The position numbers were made by a program, and so were the translations under genes. A stretch of 64,000 nucleotides of DNA from NCBI RefSeq assembly GCF_022870865.1, contig NZ_CP091508.1:806001-870000 (forward strand), given 5' to 3'. Of the stretch, positions 10,297-19,411 are shown one piece after another. Numbering within the stretch: position 1 is the stretch's first letter; each line of letters begins with the position of its first letter. The DNA comes from Uruburuella testudinis. Its GTDB lineage: Bacteria; Pseudomonadota; Gammaproteobacteria; Burkholderiales; Neisseriaceae. The notes beneath the pieces were generated by a model that had not been told where the DNA came from, did not search any database, and saw only the letters and a list, made by a program, of their open reading frames with translations.

Positions 10297-10930
10297 TATG
10301 CCCATTTCTATCGTGAAATAAACGTGAAATAAAGCAAGAAGTGATGCAAGGCAGCAAGCCGCAGACAGCCCAGCTACTACGGGTAGGCGAGCCAACACAA
10401 TTAGGTTTTTTTGTGAATGGGTATAACAAGGTGGCGGGCTGAATTGGGTAAGCGGAGCAACTGTCGGATACTTGTATCCGAAAAATAGTTCGATATTCTT
10501 GTTATTTCAAATGATTTTGGCCGTCTGAAAAATATCGGATTCGAGAGCCCGACCTACAGGCTGTATCGCGCGGGTTCTGCTCACGAAAACCCTGTGCAGG
10601 TAAAGGCCGTCTGAAAAAAATGCTTGCATACCCATTCATTCATAAAAGTAAGCTGGCACGGTGTCGGGTTGAGGCGGGGGGTGCATGGGTACAGCGAAGC
10701 GGCCAACGCGGTTAAATTATTTTTGTGTATGGGTATTAACTCATTCATAAAAGAGCCGGCTTATTTTTATGAATGGCATTACTGCGGCATCTGTGGCGGT
10801 TTTCTTTGTTCAGACGGCCTAAAACGGCTAAAATAACGGGTTTTATGCCTATTGATAAAAATCAGCCGATGCAGTTGGTTTATTTTGATCAATGGGTATC
10901 AGCATAAACCGATACAAGGATATAAGCGAT
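10297..10930. repeat. Repeat mosaic upstream of nhaC (families B, C and D)
   Basis: 634 bp with no gene. Pieces: 10297-10435 family B ends (TATGCCC ... GAATGGGTATA) enclosing a family D/Correia-like start (TATCGTGAAATAAA); 10462-10615 family C; 10628-10736 family B; 10738-10783 a minimal palindromic B derivative; 10844-10899 a further B derivative. Uptake sequences occur at 10519-10530, 10604-10615 and 10809-10820. The nhaC promoter must lie in or next to these repeats. Confidence 0.65.
10462..10615 (+). repeat. Family C repeat, copy 1
   Basis: Starts with the palindrome TCGGATACTTGTATCCGA, then TTCGATATTCTT, an uptake sequence, ATCGGATTCGAGAGCCCGACC, GTATCGCGCGGGTTCTGCTCACGAAAACCCTGTGC and a second uptake sequence. 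The same order recurs at 45796-45945 and, shortened, at 17690-17815. Confidence 0.7.
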
Positions 10931-12307
10931 ATGTTCAGCTTCAAACCGCTGCTCGAGATGCCGCGCCCGGAGGCGTTTCTGGTAGGCACGCTGATGGTGG
11001 CCGCTATGGGATACAGTATTATTTCGCTGGGCTGGCTGCCGCATATGGCGATATTGGCCGCCATTATGGCGCTGTTGCTCTACGGCATGTTGCGCGGTGC
11101 GAAATATGCTGATATGCAGAACAGGATGGTGGCTTCGGTGGGGCAGGGCATGGGCGCGGTTTATCTGTTTTTCTTTATCGGCCTGCTGGTGAGTGCGCTG
11201 ATGATGAGCGGTGCGATTCCCACCTTGATGTATTACGGCTTCGGCTGGATTTCGCCGCAGTATTTTTACTTTTCCGCTTTTGTTCTCAGCTCGCTTATCG
11301 GGATTGCCATCGGCAGCAGCCTCACCACTTGCGCCACCATCGGCGTGGCCTTTATCGGCATGGGTGAAGCGTTTCATGCTGATTTGGCGATGACGGCGGG
11401 GGCGGTGGTGTCGGGGGCGTTTTTCGGCGATAAAATGTCGCCGCTTTCAGACACGACCGGCATTGCCGCTTCGGTGGTGGGCATTGATTTGTTTGAGCAT
11501 ATCCGCAATATGGCCTACACCACCATTCCGGCTTGGCTGATAACGGCGGCGCTGACGTTGTGGCTGTTGCCCGCCGTGGCCGCCAATGATTTGAACAGCA
11601 CGGCCGTTTTCCGCGAGCAACTGTCTGCTTCAAGGCTCGTTCACGCCTATTCGCTGCTGCCGTTTGCTTTGTTGGTGTTGTTGGCGGTGCGGCGGGTTAA
11701 TGCGATTGTGGCGATGATGGCAACGATATTGTTGGCGCTGGTGGTTACTTATTTCCACAGCTCACCCGATTTGACCCAACTGGGGGGCTGGTTTTACGGC
11801 GGTTTCAAGCCGGAGGGCGATTTTGAAAATATCGGCCGCTTGGTGTCGCGCGGCGGCATCGAGAGTATGTTTTTCACCCAAACCATCGTGATTTTAGGCT
11901 TAAGCCTCGGCGGGCTGCTGTTTGCATTGGGCATTATTCCTGCGCTGCTGGAAAGTATGCGCCGTTTCCTCACCAATGCCGGCCGTGCCACATTCAGCGT
12001 GGCCGCTACGGCGGTGGGGGTGAATGTGTTGGTGGGCGAGCAATATTTGAGCGTGTTGTTGGCGGGTGAAACGTTCAAACCGGTATACGACAAGCTCGGC
12101 CTGCATCCGCGCAATCTGTCGCGCACCTTGGAAGATGCGGGCACGGTTATCAATCCGCTGGTGCCGTGGAGTGTGTGCGGGGTGTTTATCAGCCAAGCGC
12201 TCGGCGTGCCGGTGTGGGCTTATCTGCCGTATGCGTTTTTCTGTTATTTGTGTTTGTTGCTGACATTGCTGTTTGGTTGGACGGGACTGACGTTGAGTAA
12301 AAAATAA
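10931..12307 (+). CDS. nhaC: NhaC-family Na+/H+ antiporter
   Basis: 458 aa, about 11-12 membrane segments. Readable family features include the conserved GAVVSGAFFGDKMSPLSDTT stretch and the later VLVGEQYLSVLLAGE region. It should exchange Na+ for H+ at the inner membrane. The frame is open from 10892, but those codons lie in a family B repeat (ATGGGTAT), while ATG 10931 has AAGGA ten bases upstream. It is monocistronic, convergent with gapA. Confidence 0.85.
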   Translation: MFSFKPLLEMPRPEAFLVGTLMVAAMGYSIISLGWLPHMAILAAIMALLLYGMLRGAKYADMQNRMVASVGQGMGAVYLFFFIGLLVSALMMSGAIPTLMYYGFGWISPQYFYFSAFVLSSLIGIAIGSSLTTCATIGVAFIGMGEAFHADLAMTAGAVVSGAFFGDKMSPLSDTTGIAASVVGIDLFEHIRNMAYTTIPAWLITAALTLWLLPAVAANDLNSTAVFREQLSASRLVHAYSLLPFALLVLLAVRRVNAIVAMMATILLALVVTYFHSSPDLTQLGGWFYGGFKPEGDFENIGRLVSRGGIESMFFTQTIVILGLSLGGLLFALGIIPALLESMRRFLTNAGRATFSVAATAVGVNVLVGEQYLSVLLAGETFKPVYDKLGLHPRNLSRTLEDAGTVINPLVPWSVCGVFISQALGVPVWAYLPYAFFCYLCLLLTLLFGWTGLTLSKK

Positions 12308-12329
12308 ACGGCTGGTGTAAAGTTATCAG

Positions 12330-12362
12330 GCCGTCTGAAAACGACATTTGTTTTCAGACGGC
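12330..12362. terminator. Shared nhaC/gapA terminator
   Basis: GCCGTCTGAAAAC and GTTTTCAGACGGC around a short loop, between convergent genes; likely works on both strands. Confidence 0.75.
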
Positions 12363-12382
12363 TTGATGTTTTTAAACGGGTA

Positions 12383-13411
12383 TTATTCGAACGGCGTCAC
12401 TTCCATGCCGAACATGGCGCGGGCGGTATTGAGCATTTGGCAGCTGAAGCCCCATTCGTTGTCATACCAGGCAAACACCTTCACCATATTGCCGCAGGTT
12501 ACTTTGGTGAGGGTGCTGTCAAAATGGCTGGCTTGGGTGGTGTGGTTGAAATCCATCGATACCAGCGGCAGAGTGTTGTAGCCGAGCACGCCTTTCATGC
12601 TGCCTTCTGCCGCCGCCTGCAAAATGCTGTTGATTTCGGCGGCGTCGGTATCGCGGCCGGCTTCAAAGCTCAAATCCACCAGCGAAACGTTGACTGTGGG
12701 CACGCGGATGGCCAGCCCGTCGAGGCGGCCTTTCAATTCGGGCAACACCAGCCCCACCGCTTTGGCTGCACCTGTTTTGGTGGGAATCATATTTTCCACG
12801 CCGCTGCGGGCGCGGCGCAGATCTTTATGGCGCACATCGGTAACGGTTTGATCGTTGGTCAGCGCGTGAATGGTGGTCATCACCCCTTTGTTGATGCCGA
12901 TTGAATCGTTCAGCGCCTTGGCTACAGGCGCCAGGCAGTTGGTGGTGCAGGAAGCGTTAGAAACCACGGTCATTTCATCAGTGAGGATATTGTGGTTGAC
13001 GCCGTAAACGATGGTAGCATCAACATCATCGCCGCCGGGTGCCGAAATCAGCACTTTTTTGGCGCCGGATTCGAGGTGTACTTTGGCTGCGGCTTTGCTG
13101 GTAAAAGCACCGGTGCATTCCATCACCAAATCCACGCCGAGCAGCTCCCAAGGCAGTTCGGCCGGGTTGCGGGTGGAGAAAAAGGGGATTTTTTTGCCGT
13201 TGATGATCAGATGGTTTTCATCATAAGCCACATCGGCCTGAAAACGGCCGTGCACGGTATCGAATTTGGTCAGATGGGCATTGGTTTCCAAGCTGCCGCT
13301 GGCGTTGACCGCCACCACTTCGAGCTGCTTATCCAGTTTGTAGTCGTAGATTGCGCGTAATACTTGTCGTCCGATGCGGCCGTAGCCGTTGATGGCAATC
13401 TTGATGCCCAT
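12383..13411 (-). CDS. gapA: Glyceraldehyde-3-phosphate dehydrogenase (type I)
   Basis: 342 aa. It oxidises glyceraldehyde-3-phosphate to 1,3-bisphosphoglycerate. The Rossmann start INGYGRIGR and the active site [11 protein letters not shown] with its catalytic cysteine are present; the C-terminal [12 protein letters not shown] is intact. The frame extends to 13471, but ATG 13411 (MGIKIAING) has AAGGA eight bases upstream. The next annotated feature upstream is a candidate small RNA terminator nearly 500 bp away, so gapA probably has its own promoter and a long leader. Confidence 0.95.
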   Translation of the reverse strand: MGIKIAINGYGRIGRQVLRAIYDYKLDKQLEVVAVNASGSLETNAHLTKFDTVHGRFQADVAYDENHLIINGKKIPFFSTRNPAELPWELLGVDLVMECTGAFTSKAAAKVHLESGAKKVLISAPGGDDVDATIVYGVNHNILTDEMTVVSNASCTTNCLAPVAKALNDSIGINKGVMTTIHALTNDQTVTDVRHKDLRRARSGVENMIPTKTGAAKAVGLVLPELKGRLDGLAIRVPTVNVSLVDLSFEAGRDTDAAEINSILQAAAEGSMKGVLGYNTLPLVSMDFNHTTQASHFDSTLTKVTCGNMVKVFAWYDNEWGFSCQMLNTARAMFGMEVTPFE

Positions 13412-13903
13412 ATTCGATTCCTTTTGCATTGATAAAGTTTGGTTGAGTATTGTGAAGCATAAGTTCATCAAAATAATCTGGCTGTGTCGGTTTGTTTTGC
13501 CGGCTTATGTTGACGAATGGGTGCAGCCGTTTGTTTTGGCGTGGTTTTTTTTGTTTGCCCAATATATCTGCACCGTGCTTTCTGCGCGGTATCGGTATGT
13601 TTGGAAACAAAAAAATCATAAACGGCTTGGCTGCACCGGCTGCGGCGGCGCAGTTTGTACGCGGTTGCAGTATGGTGCTGCTTTCACAACAGGCCGGGCG
13701 TGCCGGCTCATGCAGGCGGATTATAGCCCAATGTAGTGGCATGTAGTCAAGATGAAGTTGCGTGGCGCTATATTTTAATGAACGGTTATCGGAAACCGGC
13801 AGGGTTGTGTTGCTAAGATGCGCCAAGGCGCGCGGGCGGGCAAGGTCGGCCGGCAGGGTAGGCTGTAAAGATATAAATGTTTGCCCGGGCAGAAAAGCGG
13901 GGC
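13412..13903. other. gapA upstream region
   Basis: About 490 bp without a convincing gene. A degenerate family B copy spans about 13465-13525 (TCATCAAAATAATCTGG ... GACGAATGGGTGC). The open frame running through it on the minus strand is only an extension of gapA. No HexR box was recognised. Confidence 0.45.
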
Positions 13904-14010
13904 AAAAAAAACCATCTATACTAAGGGGAAAAGTATAGATGGCCAAACACATTACGGGGAAAACGTCTTACTCACTTACTTACTTCTCGCGAAGTAAGTG
14001 TTACTCAGAC
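13904..14010 (-). ncRNA. Candidate small RNA with anti-Shine-Dalgarno motifs
   Basis: On the minus strand a -10 TATAAT (14022 to 14017) predicts a start near 14010. The transcript would contain a 9-bp hairpin (ACTTACTTC, loop GCGA, GAAGTAAGT; 13999-13978), a single-stranded CGTTTTCCCCGT (about 13965-13954), and a terminator of an 11-bp perfect stem (CCATCTATACT / AGTATAGATGG, 13942-13912) with loop TTTCCCCTT and eight Ts (13911-13904). The -35 is not obvious. Length and architecture recall the Neisseria sibling sRNAs that pair with ribosome sites; identity with them is not claimed. Confidence 0.6.
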
Positions 14011-14135
14011 GGTTGAATTATATAATAGTTCGCCAATGTGTGCGTTAATTTTTGTAAACAATGCCGGAAATAGAATAAATATTTCATTTTTAAAATAAAA
14101 ATAATTTCAGCAGATGCCGAAAAAACTGCAAATTT

Positions 14136-14819
14136 TTAGATTTCGATGAATTTCCATTCGCCGGGTGCCAGATTTTGGGTATCCCATCCACCAAAGCGGC
14201 TGCGGTGCAAAGCCTCCACACGGTTGCCGGCGGCGGCCACCATGCGTTTGACCTGGTGATATTTGCCCTCGGTAATGGTGAGCAGCAAAGTGTGCGGGTG
14301 TTCCAATACGGCATCGGCGGCGCGCACGGTTTCGTTGTCGTCGTGCAGCAATACTCCTTGCTTCAGTGTGGCGCACAGCGCTTCGTCGGCCGGGTGTTTG
14401 AGGGTAACGCGGTAAAGTTTCGCCACTTTATGCTTGGGCGAGGTGACGCGGTGGTTGAACTGGCCGTCGTTGGTAATCAGCAGCACGCCGGTGGTGTCGG
14501 CATCCAAGCGGCCGACAGCCTGCATGTCGATTTGGCGCATATGGTCGGGAAACAGGCTGAACACGCTCGGGTATTGCTGCGGCTTGTGCGAGGTTTCATA
14601 ATCAGCCGGTTTGTTGAGCAGAATATAGAAATACGGCATGGGCACCACCGCCAGCGCTTCGCCGTCTATTTCGAGCGAACGGACGGCGGCGGGGTCGATG
14701 TCGGCTTTGGGGCGGTTGCAGATTTCGCCGTTGAGCGTGATGCAGTTGTTTTCAATCAGCCATTGGCATTGCTTGCGGCTGCCGATGCCTTGCGATTGGA
14801 TGTATTTTAAAAGTTGCAT
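14136..14819 (-). CDS. rsuA: 16S rRNA pseudouridine synthase (RsuA/RluB/E/F family)
   Basis: 227 aa from ATG 14819 (MQLLKYIQSQG); an ATG two codons earlier (14825) is also possible and no clear ribosome site decides. An N-terminal S4 RNA-binding domain (about 1-60) is followed by the catalytic domain with GRLDADTTGVLLITNDG, whose first Asp is the catalytic residue. RsuA modifies U516 of 16S rRNA; RluE/RluF-type specificity cannot be excluded by eye. It is followed by the candidate small RNA on the same strand. Confidence 0.85.
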   Translation of the reverse strand: MQLLKYIQSQGIGSRKQCQWLIENNCITLNGEICNRPKADIDPAAVRSLEIDGEALAVVPMPYFYILLNKPADYETSHKPQQYPSVFSLFPDHMRQIDMQAVGRLDADTTGVLLITNDGQFNHRVTSPKHKVAKLYRVTLKHPADEALCATLKQGVLLHDDNETVRAADAVLEHPHTLLLTITEGKYHQVKRMVAAAGNRVEALHRSRFGGWDTQNLAPGEWKFIEI

Positions 14820-14825
14820 AATCAT

Positions 14826-15278
14826 GGTCGGATCAAACGTTTTCAGACGGCCTATTGTAATGTAAGGCCGTCTGAAAGCCTATCATGCCGATTCAAAAAG
14901 TAAACCGGTAATACCCATTTGCAAAAATAATCTGGTTGTGCGGCTTTCGGTTTGCCGCTTTGCCGGCTTGCTCTGTGAATGGTATAAAGCGGCAAACAGG
15001 CGGTGTCGTGATGCTGAGGTTGCAGCGGTTAAATGCGGTGAAGCACGAAAAAAGCTTGACTGATGTTATCGTTTTTGGCGGAAAGCGAAATAAAATCAAT
15101 TTGTTTGGGAACTTAAGTAGCATCTCCGGCGTGCAATGGCGAAGCTTAAGTCGAGCAAGACCCGTGCGCCAAAGCAAACCGGCCGGCTTTTTTGAATTGC
15201 GACAATCCATCTTGCATGATGATGGCGCAGTGCGGTTTTCAGGGTGAGCGCAGGCTGAAGTGGCGGCACAAAAAAAGT
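14826..15278. other. Region between rsuA and the HugZ-like gene
   Basis: About 450 bp with no supported gene. An uptake-sequence inverted pair lies at 14840-14877 and a family B element at 14910-14986 (ATACCCATTTGC ... GAATGGTATA). The remaining ~290 bp have no motif I recognise; an open minus frame (14893-15309) reads through repeat and terminator and is rejected. Confidence 0.5.
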
Positions 15279-15299
15279 CGCCCCACGAGGGGGCGCAAA
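15279..15299 (-). terminator. Rho-independent terminator of the HugZ-like gene
   Basis: Read on the minus strand: GCGCCCCCTCGTGGGGCGAC followed by seven Ts. It is a classic GC hairpin, not built from uptake sequences, 35 bp after the stop codon. Confidence 0.8.
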
Positions 15300-15333
15300 A
15301 GGAACACAAACCACTACCAAAACTGTTGTCTAA

Positions 15334-15810
15334 TCAGGCGAATTTCTCCATGTTGTAAGCTGCCGGATACAATGCTTTCATCAAATCATGCGGTGAAAGC
15401 GCGAAATCTTTGTTGTCGCTGATGGTCAGACGGCCTTGTTGCGGCGTCAGCTCCAGCAGGCAGCTGTTGGCAGCCTGATTCAGCGATTGCTTGGTTTGCT
15501 GCACACGCCGTTGCAGGGCGGCAAGGGCGCGGCGGTATAAAGTGTCTTTACGTTGCACGGCGCGGGTGGTGGCCACCCAGCTCAAGCGGGCCTGTTCGTC
15601 ATCGGCTTCAATCAGAAAAATGCCGGTCAGCGCATCGCAGGGTGCGGCGGTATCGGGCAGCAGCACATAATATCTGCCCTCAAGCGTTACATACACAGCA
15701 TCGTGGATTTCTGCTTCATCTGCATGTTGCACGGCCAGCAGCGAGCGGGCGGTGTGTTGGTGCAGTCTCAAAATATCCAGAGAGACTTGCTTGAAAATAC
15801 TTTCGGGCAT
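15334..15810 (-). CDS. HugZ-like heme/iron utilisation protein (putative)
   Basis: 158 aa. Recognition is moderate. The GRYYVLLPDTA strand, the central basic helix region (RAVQRKD...YRRALAALQRRV) and the C-terminal ALSPHDLMKALYP resemble a shortened HugZ-type (split-barrel, PPOX-like) protein; HugZ proteins bind and degrade heme. There is no signal peptide. The ribosome site AAAGGAG before the ATG is strong. A good Fur box lies about 80 bp upstream, so iron repression is likely and supports a role in iron or heme metabolism. It is monocistronic with its own terminator. Confidence 0.55.
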   Translation of the reverse strand: MPESIFKQVSLDILRLHQHTARSLLAVQHADEAEIHDAVYVTLEGRYYVLLPDTAAPCDALTGIFLIEADDEQARLSWVATTRAVQRKDTLYRRALAALQRRVQQTKQSLNQAANSCLLELTPQQGRLTISDNKDFALSPHDLMKALYPAAYNMEKFA

Positions 15811-15889
15811 TTCGCTCTCCTTTGCTTGTTTGCTTGTGTGGGGTGTTGCTTAACCGTTGAATGCATAGTAAACAAATTTTTTCTGCCTT

Positions 15890-15908
15890 GCAAATGATAA
15901 TTGTTATT
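15890..15908. promoter_or_regulatory. Fur box
   Basis: GCAAATGATAATTGTTATT matches the 19-bp Fur consensus GATAATGATAATCATTATC at 14 positions, in an AT-rich promoter region upstream of the HugZ-like gene. Fur-type iron regulation of that gene is inferred. Confidence 0.75.
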
Positions 15909-16028
15909 ATTTTATATTTAATAAATAAAATATTGTTTTTAAATGAAATAAATTTTCATAAACTTGAGTGATTTGCTCGGAAAAAGGCCGTTTTGCCTTA
16001 AATTTGCCCTAAATATTGCCGGCCTTCG

Positions 16029-16190
16029 AGTGGGGCAACCCGACCATTTGTTTATGCGGGGATTTTTATTCCTGAAAATATCTGCTGCGCTAACAACCCA
16101 GCAAGATATCCAATCTTGCCGCGTTTTTGTCCGGTAGCCGCATTTCTAGGGGCAAAAATTCCCGCAGAAGAGAATGGCTAGAACACCTTG
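16029..16190 (+). repeat. Fold-back element, family A (degenerate copy 2)
   Basis: Recognisable from CCCGACCATTTG, CCTGAAAAT, the CAAGAT..ATCTTG centre, and the end AGAACACC. Both termini have drifted from GGGTGTCC/GGACACCC, so this is an old copy. It lies directly upstream of dnaQ. Confidence 0.65.
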
Positions 16191-16283
16191 GCAGCTGTTT
16201 TACCGGCATTTGCCCGGCCGCCGCCTTTTACATTAACCGCCGCTTTTAGTATGATGCGCTGAACCCGATTTCAGAGTGCCATC

Positions 16284-17006
16284 ATGAGCCAACGCCAAAT
16301 TATTCTCGATACCGAAACCACCGGCCTTTATGCCGGCAGCGGCGACCGCTTGGTCGAATTCGCCGGCCTGGAAATGACCAACCGCCACTTCACCGGCAAA
16401 AATCTGCATTTATATGTTCATCCCGAGCGAGACATGCCCGAAGAGGCCGCTGCCGTACACGGCCTTACCATTGATGTGTTGGAAGAAAAAAATGCCCCCG
16501 TGTTTGCCGAAGTGGGGCAGCAGATTGCCGATTTTTTACGCGGTGCCGAATTGATTATCCATAATGCCAAATTCGACGTCGGCTTTTTGAACATGGAATT
16601 CCAGCGCATGGGGTTGCCCACAATTGAAGCGCTGGGCTGTACGGTAACCGACACGCTGGCGATGGCGCGGCAGATGTTTCCCGGCCAAAAAGCCAGCCTC
16701 GATGCGCTGTGCACGCGCTTTGAAGTCGACCGCAGCAAGCGCGTGTATCACGGCGCACTGATCGACTGTGAATTGCTGGGCGAAGTGTATCTGGCGATGA
16801 CGCGCGGGCAGTTTTCACTGGCCGACAGCTTCGCCGAATCGGCCGCCGAAGCCGCAGTCAACCGCCGCCCGCGCCCCGAATACCTGAAAGTGGTGCAGCC
16901 GAACGAAGCCGAGCTGGCCGAACACGAAGCTTATCTGGATACGCTCGAAAAAACGTCGGACGGCCATTGTGCCTGGCGGCCGAAAGCAGCAGAGGCCGGC
17001 GCATGA
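16284..17006 (+). CDS. dnaQ: DNA polymerase III epsilon subunit (proofreading exonuclease)
   Basis: 240 aa. It is the 3'-5' editing subunit of the replicase. DEDDh residues are visible in LDTETTG (near residue 9), HNAKFDVGF (about 93-101) and YHGALIDCELL (about 156-166). The C-terminal tail ends in a short linker/clamp-type region. Its stop overlaps the ispD start (ATGA), so the two are co-translated. Confidence 0.95.
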   Translation: MSQRQIILDTETTGLYAGSGDRLVEFAGLEMTNRHFTGKNLHLYVHPERDMPEEAAAVHGLTIDVLEEKNAPVFAEVGQQIADFLRGAELIIHNAKFDVGFLNMEFQRMGLPTIEALGCTVTDTLAMARQMFPGQKASLDALCTRFEVDRSKRVYHGALIDCELLGEVYLAMTRGQFSLADSFAESAAEAAVNRRPRPEYLKVVQPNEAELAEHEAYLDTLEKTSDGHCAWRPKAAEAGA

Positions 17007-17689
17007 GCCGCAATATCGCGCTGATTCCGGCGGCCGGCGTGGGTGCGCGCTTCGGTGCGGGCAAGCCCAAACAATATGTGCAGATTCACGGCCAAACCGT
17101 TTTACAGCACACACTCGATATTTTCAGCGCCCATCCGCAAATCGATTACATTGCTGTGATATTGTCGCCTGACGATGATGTGTTTCAGACGGCCGCACAC
17201 CATAAAATCGGTATTTTGAAATGCGGCGGAAACACCCGCGCCGAAACCGTGCGCAACGGCGTGAATGCCTTGCTGCAAAGCAAAACAGCGGCTGCGCACG
17301 ACAATATTCTGGTGCACGATGCCGCCCGCTGCTGCCTGCCCGCCGAAGCCTTGAGCCGCCTGATTGACGAAGCGGGCGGCCAACCCGAAGGCGGCATTCT
17401 GGCTGTGCCGGTGGCTGATACCCTCAAACGCGCCGATGCGGGGCAGCAGATTGCCGCCACCGTGCCGCGCGATGGCTTGTGGCAGGCGCAAACGCCGCAA
17501 TTGTTTCAGACGGCCTTATTGCAGCAGGCGTTGGCGGCCGAAGATTTGAGCGAGATTACCGACGAAGCGAGTGCGGTTGAGGCCTTGGGCATCAAACCCT
17601 TGTTAGTGCAGGGCGACAGCCGCAATTTGAAGCTGACGCTGCCGCAAGACGAATACATTGTGCGGCTGTTGTTGGCAGAACGGAAGTAG
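17003..17689 (+). CDS. ispD: 2-C-methyl-D-erythritol 4-phosphate cytidylyltransferase
   Basis: 228 aa. It joins CTP to MEP in the non-mevalonate isoprenoid pathway. IPAAGVGARFGAGKPKQY (CTP-binding glycine-rich loop, residues 7-24), VHDAARCC and VPVADTLKR are the family motifs. Upstream in-frame codons lie within dnaQ; the ATG overlapping the dnaQ stop is the start. The stop codon abuts a family C repeat. ispF follows after 375 bp. Confidence 0.95.
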   Translation: MSRNIALIPAAGVGARFGAGKPKQYVQIHGQTVLQHTLDIFSAHPQIDYIAVILSPDDDVFQTAAHHKIGILKCGGNTRAETVRNGVNALLQSKTAAAHDNILVHDAARCCLPAEALSRLIDEAGGQPEGGILAVPVADTLKRADAGQQIAATVPRDGLWQAQTPQLFQTALLQQALAAEDLSEITDEASAVEALGIKPLLVQGDSRNLKLTLPQDEYIVRLLLAERK

Positions 17690-17815
17690 CCGGATACTTG
17701 TATCCGACAAAACGGTTGGCACCGGTTATTGCTCATGATTGAGGCGATGTGAAAGGTGTCGGATTCGAGAATCCGACCGACGGTCTCTGCCATCACAACT
17801 GTGCAGGATGAATAC
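17690..17815 (+). repeat. Family C repeat, copy 2 (shortened)
   Basis: CGGATACTTGTATCCG palindrome, then GTGTCGGATTCGAGAATCCGACC and CACAACTGTGCAGG. It corresponds to the 10.5-kb and 45.8-kb copies with internal differences, and begins immediately after the ispD stop codon. Confidence 0.65.
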
Positions 17816-18064
17816 ATCGCCCCGGCGGCGGTCGGCAGAATAATACGGCAGAATAATAAAGGTAGGATGGGTGTCGACCCATCAATTTTAGTTATCGCAA
17901 TGGTTTTGATGGGATAGCCCCCGTCTGACGCAGGGAAATCAGTGAGATGTTTCAGGCCGTCTGAACAACTTGTCATCGTTTTATCTGATTAACTGTATTA
18001 CCATTCATTTTCAGACGGCTTCTGGATGATGAAGGCCGTCTGAATGATAAAAGCAAGGAAAACT
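17816..18064. other. ispD-ispF gap, second half
   Basis: Contains GGTAGGATGGGTGTCGACCCATC (17861-17883), a palindrome-rich intergenic text, and an uptake-sequence inverted pair at 18009-18044 that could terminate dnaQ-ispD. AAGGA precedes the ispF ATG. No gene is seen. Confidence 0.5.
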
Positions 18065-18544
18065 ATGAATATCCGTATCGGACAAGGTTACGATGTGCAC
18101 CAATTAATCGAAGGCCGCCCGCTGGTGCTCGGCGGCGTGGTTATTCCATTTGAAAAAGGCCTGCTCGGCCATTCCGACGCCGATGCGCTGCTGCACGCCG
18201 TAACCGATGCGCTGCTGGGCGCGGCAGGTTTGGGCGACATCGGCAGCCATTTTCCCGATACCGCCGCCGAATTTAAAGATGCCGACAGCCGCGTGTTGCT
18301 GCGGGCTGCTTATCAGGCGGTGCAGGCGGCGGGCTGGCAGGTGGTGAACGTAGACAGCACCATCATCGCGCAACAGCCCAAGCTCGCGCCGCACATTGCC
18401 GCCATGCGCGCCAACATCGCCGCCGATTTGGGCTTACCCGAAAACGCCGTCAACATCAAAGGCAAAACCAACGAAAAGCTCGGCTACCTCGGGCGCATGG
18501 AAGGCATTGAAGCGCAGGCGGCAGTATTGTTGCAGGCCGTCTGA
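18065..18544 (+). CDS. ispF: 2-C-methyl-D-erythritol 2,4-cyclodiphosphate synthase
   Basis: 159 aa, usual length. It makes the cyclodiphosphate in the MEP isoprenoid pathway, two steps after IspD. Zn2+ ligands are visible in GYDVHQL (Asp8, His10) and [10 protein letters not shown] (His of HSDAD). The in-frame codons upstream (from 18044) lie in a terminator; ATG 18065 has AAGGA before it. The last codons, Ala-Val-stop, are formed by an uptake sequence (GCCGTCTGAA). Confidence 0.96.
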   Translation: MNIRIGQGYDVHQLIEGRPLVLGGVVIPFEKGLLGHSDADALLHAVTDALLGAAGLGDIGSHFPDTAAEFKDADSRVLLRAAYQAVQAAGWQVVNVDSTIIAQQPKLAPHIAAMRANIAADLGLPENAVNIKGKTNEKLGYLGRMEGIEAQAAVLLQAV

Positions 18545-18629
18545 AAACGCATCACAAAGCTGCACCCGATGCCGAAAAATGTTAGCATAAGCAAAGGGCA
18601 GTATCATTTTTTAATGAGGAGAATCTTAA

Positions 18630-19295
18630 ATGGCAACACCGGAAGAATTAAAACGCATTGCGGCAGAAAAAGCCTTGGCATTTGTGCCTGAAAACGAATA
18701 CATCGGCATCGGCACCGGCAGCACCGTCAACGAATTTATCAAAGTGCTGGCGGTGAGCGGCAAGCAGATTAAAGGCGCGGTGTCTACATCTAAAGGCACT
18801 TCCGAGCTTTTGGCGCAGCTGGATATCCCCGAAGTACAGCTCAACGAAGTATCGCGCCTGGCCGTGTATGTAGACGGCGCCGATGAAATCAACCATTCGC
18901 TGCAAATGATCAAAGGCGGCGGCGGTGCGCATCTGAATGAAAAAATCGTCGCCAGCATGGCAGACAAATTCATCTGCATTGCCGACGAGCGTAAATATGT
19001 GTCGCGCTTGGGCAAATTTCCGCTGCCGGTCGAAGTGATTCCGATGGCGCGCTCTATGGTGTCGCGCAAACTGGTGGCATTGGGCGGCGAACCGGAGCTG
19101 CGTATCGGCTTTACCACGTTTAACGGCCACCAAATCGTAGATGTAAAAGGCTTGGATTTGAGCCAGCCGGTCACGATGGAAGACAAAATCAACCAAATCC
19201 CCGGTGTGGTCGAAAACGGCCTGTTTGCCCATAATGCCGCCGATGTGCTGGTGTTGGGCACTGCTGAGGGCGCAAAAGTGATTGAGCCGAATTGA
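18630..19295 (+). CDS. rpiA: Ribose-5-phosphate isomerase A
   Basis: 221 aa. It interconverts ribose-5-phosphate and ribulose-5-phosphate. GIGTGSTVNEFI (26-37, phosphate loop), DGADEI (about 85-90) and KGGGGAHLNEKI (about 98-109, with catalytic Glu) are present. GAGGAG is nine bases before the ATG. It is monocistronic, bounded by a strong terminator. Confidence 0.96.
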   Translation: MATPEELKRIAAEKALAFVPENEYIGIGTGSTVNEFIKVLAVSGKQIKGAVSTSKGTSELLAQLDIPEVQLNEVSRLAVYVDGADEINHSLQMIKGGGGAHLNEKIVASMADKFICIADERKYVSRLGKFPLPVEVIPMARSMVSRKLVALGGEPELRIGFTTFNGHQIVDVKGLDLSQPVTMEDKINQIPGVVENGLFAHNAADVLVLGTAEGAKVIEPN

Positions 19296-19363
19296 GCGTA
19301 AAGCATTAAATTTTCCGCATTTTCCGCGCCACAGCGGCTGTGAATCATGTTGCTGCGGGTTGG

Positions 19364-19406
19364 TTTGCCGAGGCCGTCTGAAATCTTTTCAGACGGCCTC
19401 GGCAAA
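19364..19406. terminator. rpiA terminator
   Basis: TTTGCCGAGGCCGTCTGAAA and its exact complement, separated by only TCT: a perfect 20-bp stem extending four to five bases beyond the paired uptake sequences on each side. Confidence 0.8.
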
Positions 19407-19411
19407 CAAAT

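Noticed and set aside
10892..10930. Longer NhaC N-terminus from ATG 10892
   Set aside because: These codons belong to a family B repeat; a better ribosome site precedes ATG 10931.
13412..13952. Upstream extension of the gapA frame region as a separate gene
   Set aside because: Covers the candidate sRNA terminator and a degenerate repeat; no start with a ribosome site.
14893..15309. Open frame on the minus strand between rsuA and the HugZ-like gene
   Set aside because: Starts inside the Rho-independent terminator and ends in a family B element; no family resemblance.
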